From: Erysipelothrix sp.
GTDB taxonomy: Bacteria; Bacillota_I; Bacilli_A; Erysipelotrichales; Erysipelotrichaceae
DNA length: 23,723 nt
Direction: 5' to 3'
Assembly: GCA_030152625.1 (NCBI GenBank)
Contig: JASLJD010000067.1
Location: forward strand, 1 to 23,723
The notes below the pieces were generated by a model. The model was not told the origin of the DNA and ran no database searches. It saw only the letters and a list, made by a program, of their open reading frames with translations. Position numbers and translations under genes: made by a program. Every line of letters starts with the position of its first letter. Within the stretch, counting starts at the first letter, position 1. Of this stretch, positions 20,266 through 23,723 are shown piece after piece.

Positions 20266-21639
20266 TTATGCTATTGCTTTCTCTTCAGCAATTTTTTCTT
20301 TGATTTTTTTACTTTCATTTCTTAATAAGAAAAAGGAAATTAAAGCGACAATTGCATCTGCAATCGGATAGGATAACCAAACTCCCATTGCGCCCATATC
20401 ATAATGTTTTACAAGCATGATCGCAATTGGAATCATTAAAATAACTTGACGTAAAATCGAAATAACAACCGATTGTTTCGCCTTTCCTAAAGCTTGAAAA
20501 TAAAAAATCGAAATGTAATACACACTTACGAGTGGAAAGAGTGCAATAATAATTCGGAAAGCTTGTGTTGATTCTGCAATTAATTCAACATAGTCATCAC
20601 TCATAAAAAGAGGCATAATATTTGGCGCAAAGACGAGACCTAAAAACCAAAGAATCGTGGTTGTCAGTGTTGCATAAATCGTCGTTTTCTTTAAAACTTC
20701 GCCTAAACGCTCATAATTTTTTGCCCCAACATTATAAGCTGCGATTGGTTGCATACCTGAAGAAATACCAAAAAGAGTTACAAATAAAAACATGTACACT
20801 TTAGATATAACCCCTAAAACAACAATCGCTTGGTTATTAACATGTGTTCTCAGTAAGTTATTTAAAACAGCCATCAAGATACCATCTTCTGCTTCCACAA
20901 TAAAGGCTGAAACACCGACCGCTAAAATCGTATAAACAATCGTGTTTGATAAAGCAAAGCCTTTCTTAACACCAATCTCTTCTTTCAATTGGCGTAAATG
21001 ATAATAGGCATATAAAAACCCAGTAAACTGGGAGACGGTGGTTGCGATGGCCGCTCCAGGAACACCCATCGATAATTTTTTTACAAGAATATAATCAATA
21101 ATAACATTCATGATGGCACCGATACTCGTGCTCATAATCGAGATATGACTTTTTCCCATCGAAATCATTAAATTCGATGTGAATATCGTCCAACTTAGGA
21201 AAATCGAACCGAAAATAATCACGCTCAAGTATTCATAAGCGTATTCTAAAATAGCTCCGCTCGCTCCTAAGTGATAAAGTATAGATTCCGCATTGAAATA
21301 AACAAGAAACATCAAGGGAACCATGACAACCATGACCAAGGTGAAACCATTGGTGATAACTGCCCGTGCTTTGTCCATATCATTGGCTCCTCGAGCCCGA
21401 GAAAATGCCGTCGAAGTACCGATACCAATCATCATACTAATCGCAATGATAATTCGCTGTATTGGAAAAACAACGACAAGTGCTCCGATCCCATCAGGAT
21501 CGACATAATTCCCCACAAATATGGTATCAACCATATTGTAGAGTTCTGACACAAGCATGGAGACGATAATCGGGACAGAGAGTTTAAATAAAAGCTTTCC
21601 GATACTTTCCTTCGCAAATGCTTGATCATTTGCTCCCAT
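20266..21639 (-). CDS. MATE-family efflux transporter
   Basis: 457 aa, normal length, with about twelve membrane helices in two homologous halves. The first-helix pattern L-S-V-P-I-I-V-S-M-L-V-S-E-L-Y-N-M-V-D-T-I-F-V-G and the Q-P-I-A-A-Y-N-V-G-A sequence at the start of the second half are typical of the MATE family. These Na+ or H+ antiporters export drugs and other cations; the substrate here is not visible. Two ATGs are in frame: the one at 21651 lies inside the Shine-Dalgarno region, while that at 21639 has GGAGG five bases upstream, so I chose 21639. A promoter (21669-21697) and a terminator show it is a single-gene unit. No neighbouring regulator is seen. Confidence 0.93.
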   Translation of the reverse strand: MGANDQAFAKESIGKLLFKLSVPIIVSMLVSELYNMVDTIFVGNYVDPDGIGALVVVFPIQRIIIAISMMIGIGTSTAFSRARGANDMDKARAVITNGFTLVMVVMVPLMFLVYFNAESILYHLGASGAILEYAYEYLSVIIFGSIFLSWTIFTSNLMISMGKSHISIMSTSIGAIMNVIIDYILVKKLSMGVPGAAIATTVSQFTGFLYAYYHLRQLKEEIGVKKGFALSNTIVYTILAVGVSAFIVEAEDGILMAVLNNLLRTHVNNQAIVVLGVISKVYMFLFVTLFGISSGMQPIAAYNVGAKNYERLGEVLKKTTIYATLTTTILWFLGLVFAPNIMPLFMSDDYVELIAESTQAFRIIIALFPLVSVYYISIFYFQALGKAKQSVVISILRQVILMIPIAIMLVKHYDMGAMGVWLSYPIADAIVALISFFLLRNESKKIKEKIAEEKAIA

Positions 21640-21668
21640 ATATACCTCCATATTTTACATACTTGATT

Positions 21669-21697
21669 ATTCTAACACATGCATTTCCAGCTCGCAA
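21669..21697 (-). promoter_or_regulatory. Promoter of the MATE gene
   Basis: TTGCGA (21697-21692) and TAGAAT (21674-21669) are 17 bases apart on the minus strand, 29 bases before the ATG at 21639. The -35 lies next to the T tract of the ROK terminator. Confidence 0.7.
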
Positions 21698-21701
21698 GCC
21701 A

Positions 21702-21743
21702 AAAGAAAAAGAACCTCTTTCAGTTTTTCGAAATGAGGTTCTT
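21702..21743 (-). terminator. Terminator of the ROK kinase gene
   Basis: On the minus strand AAGAACCTC pairs with GAGGTTCTT (21743-21735 with 21717-21709), extendable by TTTC/GAAA after a one-base bulge, followed by TTTCTTTT. It lies a few bases past the ROK stop. Confidence 0.85.
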
Positions 21744-21749
21744 CATTTT

Positions 21750-22649
21750 TTATGCCATTTTATTGAAAGCGAGAATTGCACCGCCAAGTAAGCCGTTGTC
21801 ATCGCCCAGTTTAGCAGGAACTAAACGAACATGCTCTTTCACGACATCAAAAACAAGTTCTTTCACTCGACTTTCGACATCTTCAACAAAACCATCTATT
21901 TTTAGCGCAACACTTCCCCCTAAAACAACAACACCCGGATCAAGAAATGCATAAATTGTTGCGATGGCTTGCGCAAGCGACTGCTTGGCTTTCTCCATGA
22001 CTGCTTCTGCATCCTTATTTCCTGCAAGTGCAAGATCATTCACAATACCAGCATGTTCGGCCTCAATACCTTTTTCTTTCGCCTGAGCGACAATCCCTGT
22101 TCCACTGCAAAGTGATTCAAGACTTCCTGGTTGAAGTTCATTCAACTGAAAACCATTCGGTTCTAAAATAACATTCGCAAGTTCTTGAGCAAAGCCATGT
22201 GGACCTTGATAAATTTCGCCATCGATGACAAAACCACCACCGAGACCCGTACTCACCGTCAGATATTGAACCGGATTATAGCCCTTTCCCGCCCCAATTT
22301 CTGCTTCGGCTAAACCAGCAAGATTCGCATCATTTTCTAAATATGTTTCTAAACCTGTTTTTTCTTTTAATGTCTTCACTAAATTAAAATACTGCCAACC
22401 GGGTAAATTAGGCGGTGTTAAAATAATCCCTTTTTTAAGATCCAGTGGCCCTGGACAGGAAACCCCCATCGCCTCCACTTCTTTGCCAAAAGAACGAATG
22501 CTTTCACTGATCTTCGCAATCGTTGCATGAGGACGATCGCCATCTGTTGGAAAAGCAATTCTTTCCTCAATTTGATAATGATTGTTCACAAGAGCAACGC
22601 GAGTATTGGTTCCTCCGATGTCAATGCTTATCGCATATTTCACGTTCAT
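21750..22649 (-). CDS. ROK-family sugar kinase (glucokinase-like), zinc motif missing
   Basis: 299 aa, normal length for a kinase without a DNA-binding domain. The phosphate-binding D10-I-G-G-T-N, the catalytic E105-N-D107 (ENDAN), and the adenosine-side S-T-G-L-G-G-G (133-139) are all present, so sugar phosphorylation with ATP is expected, in the cytoplasm. The usual zinc site (GEIGH followed by CxCGxxGCLE) is changed: here Q-E-L-A-N at 155-159 replaces the His, and Leu169, Glu171 and Ser176 stand where the three Cys should be (G-S-L-E instead of G-C-L-E). The sugar cannot be told. The ribosome binding site GAAAGGGG precedes the ATG. It has its own strong terminator; HflX lies 65 bases upstream on the same strand without a clear terminator between. 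Confidence 0.88.
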   Translation of the reverse strand: MNVKYAISIDIGGTNTRVALVNNHYQIEERIAFPTDGDRPHATIAKISESIRSFGKEVEAMGVSCPGPLDLKKGIILTPPNLPGWQYFNLVKTLKEKTGLETYLENDANLAGLAEAEIGAGKGYNPVQYLTVSTGLGGGFVIDGEIYQGPHGFAQELANVILEPNGFQLNELQPGSLESLCSGTGIVAQAKEKGIEAEHAGIVNDLALAGNKDAEAVMEKAKQSLAQAIATIYAFLDPGVVVLGGSVALKIDGFVEDVESRVKELVFDVVKEHVRLVPAKLGDDNGLLGGAILAFNKMA

Positions 22650-22714
22650 AAACCCCTTTCATTTCTTTCGTATTCTATTATCGTATATTTAGAGGAAAAA
22701 TGAAAGTTTTCTTT

Positions 22715-23723
22715 CTAAAATCTATACTTTTCATAGAGATACATCATTTTTTGGGGAACTTGCGCCTTGACATAGGTTCCTTTTTCTTGTGTTTCGCTTT
22801 TCAAAATTGTTCCGTATTCATGGAGATAATGATAAATAGCATGATCTTTAAAAGGAATCAAAGCCTCAAAAAGACAGAGATCTTTCTCCAAAATACTTTC
22901 AATTTTTTCTTGCAATCGTAAAATGTCTTTTGGATTATGGGCACTCATAAAAATCGAATCCTCGACATCTTCATGTTGTAAGTATTTTTCTTCGGTCAAT
23001 AAATCGTTTTTGTTATAGACAGTCAAGACAGGTCGATCCATCAGTTCCATGTCCTTTAAGAGCTCAAAAGTTGTCTCAATCTGTAAATCCAAATCTTCAT
23101 GACTTACATCTGCAACATGGATGAGAAGATCTGCATCTTCCAATTCTTCAAGAGTACTCTTAAACGCTTCAACAAGTTGCGTTGGTAAATCCGAAACAAA
23201 ACCAACCGTATCCGAAAGTAAATATCTTTGGCCTGATGGCAAAGAGGCTTGCCGCATGCTGGTATCAAGTGAAGCAAAAAGCATGTCTTCAACATAGACT
23301 TTCTCATCACTTTCAATCAAAGCATTCATTAGGCTCGACTTCCCAGCATTCGTATAACCCACTAAGGCAACAATTGGTAGTGGTGACGCATTCCTTCTTT
23401 CTCTTGTCAGTGATCGTTGTTTTTCAACTTCTTTCAAATCACGCTTAATACGATGGATTTCCCTTTGGATGTGTCGGCGATCGGTTTCCAGTTTTTGTTC
23501 CCCTGGACCTCGAGTCCCGATTCCTCCACCTGTACGCGACAGATAATCACTGAAGCCAATAATACGTGGCATACGATATTCTAGTTGAGCGAGTTCTACT
23601 TGTAATTTTCCTTCCAAAGTATCGGCACGCAAAGCAAAAATATCGAGAATTAAGTTTGTCCGATCAACAACTTTACATTCTAAAATTTCTTCTAAATTAC
23701 GAAGTTGAGAGCCACTCAATTCA
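22715..23723 (-). CDS. hflX: GTPase HflX (5' part beyond right edge)
   Basis: 336 codons are in the window; typical HflX is 410-430 aa, so roughly 80-100 N-terminal residues are missing at the edge. The reading frame stays open to the last base (E-L-S-G-S-Q-L-R-N-L-E-E). Present are the end of the N-terminal HflX domain (V-D-R-T-N-L-I-L-D-I-F-A), the glycine-rich G-G-G-I-G-T-R-G-P-G-E, a coiled coil with R-R-x-I-x-x-x-I, and the G domain: G1 G-Y-T-N-A-G-K-S-S, G3 D-T-V-G-F, G4 N-K-N-D, G5 S-A-H. HflX splits stalled 70S and 100S ribosomes after stress. The short C-terminal domain follows to the stop. Confidence 0.96.
   Translation of the reverse strand, partial: ELSGSQLRNLEEILECKVVDRTNLILDIFALRADTLEGKLQVELAQLEYRMPRIIGFSDYLSRTGGGIGTRGPGEQKLETDRRHIQREIHRIKRDLKEVEKQRSLTRERRNASPLPIVALVGYTNAGKSSLMNALIESDEKVYVEDMLFASLDTSMRQASLPSGQRYLLSDTVGFVSDLPTQLVEAFKSTLEELEDADLLIHVADVSHEDLDLQIETTFELLKDMELMDRPVLTVYNKNDLLTEEKYLQHEDVEDSIFMSAHNPKDILRLQEKIESILEKDLCLFEALIPFKDHAIYHYLHEYGTILKSETQEKGTYVKAQVPQKMMYLYEKYRF

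Overview
The window is an ordinary, densely packed stretch of chromosome from a low-GC Gram-positive bacterium (Bacillota). Three things point there: the gene order pcrA-ligA-camS-gatC-gatA-gatB that is typical of Bacilli and relatives, strong AGGAGG-type ribosome binding sites, and sigma-A type promoters. Several proteins are unlike those of well-known Bacilli: a GatA lacking the usual N-terminal extension, an orphan CofE-like protein, and a ROK protein without zinc cysteines. This makes a lineage near Erysipelotrichia plausible, but that is inference. I see no insertion sequence, prophage, CRISPR array or rRNA. No gene-free stretch exceeds 300 bases; the longest gap between protein genes (594-1178) is filled by three tRNA genes with their promoters and terminators.

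Layout. Position 1-593 is the N-terminal part of oligoendopeptidase F. 681-1128 carries tRNA-Glu, tRNA-Asn and a second identical tRNA-Glu, all on the minus strand, in two transcription units. 1150-10143 is one long minus-strand operon, pcrA-ligA-camS-gatC-gatA-gatB-unknown membrane protein, with overlapping genes almost throughout. It couples DNA repair (UvrD-like helicase, NAD ligase) with the amidotransferase that makes Gln-tRNA (and possibly Asn-tRNA). Divergent from pcrA is a two-gene RNA-modification unit (RlmI-like methyltransferase and RluA-type pseudouridine synthase). It converges on a cls-patatin phospholipid unit.

14069-16484 holds an orphan CofE-like (F420-0:glutamate ligase family) gene facing a GNAT/membrane-protein pair, then a DUF4870-like small membrane protein. 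16490-17374 holds the cold-shock gene with a long structured leader and an unknown membrane protein. 17503-20195 is a plus-strand block: a two-subunit threonine/serine exporter (ThrE type), an M42 aminopeptidase and an AhpD-like carboxymuconolactone decarboxylase family protein, the last two with clear promoters of their own. 20266-23723 (minus) holds a MATE efflux pump, a ROK-family sugar kinase and HflX, which runs off the right end.

The best regulatory observations are two rho-independent terminators placed inside the coding sequence of the convergent neighbour (11605-11640 and 14955-14995), a recurrent TTGC-type -35 element with exactly 17-bp spacing, and a structured cspA leader. I found no convincing undescribed multi-gene system; the orphan CofE-like protein is the best candidate for an uncharacterised biochemical role.
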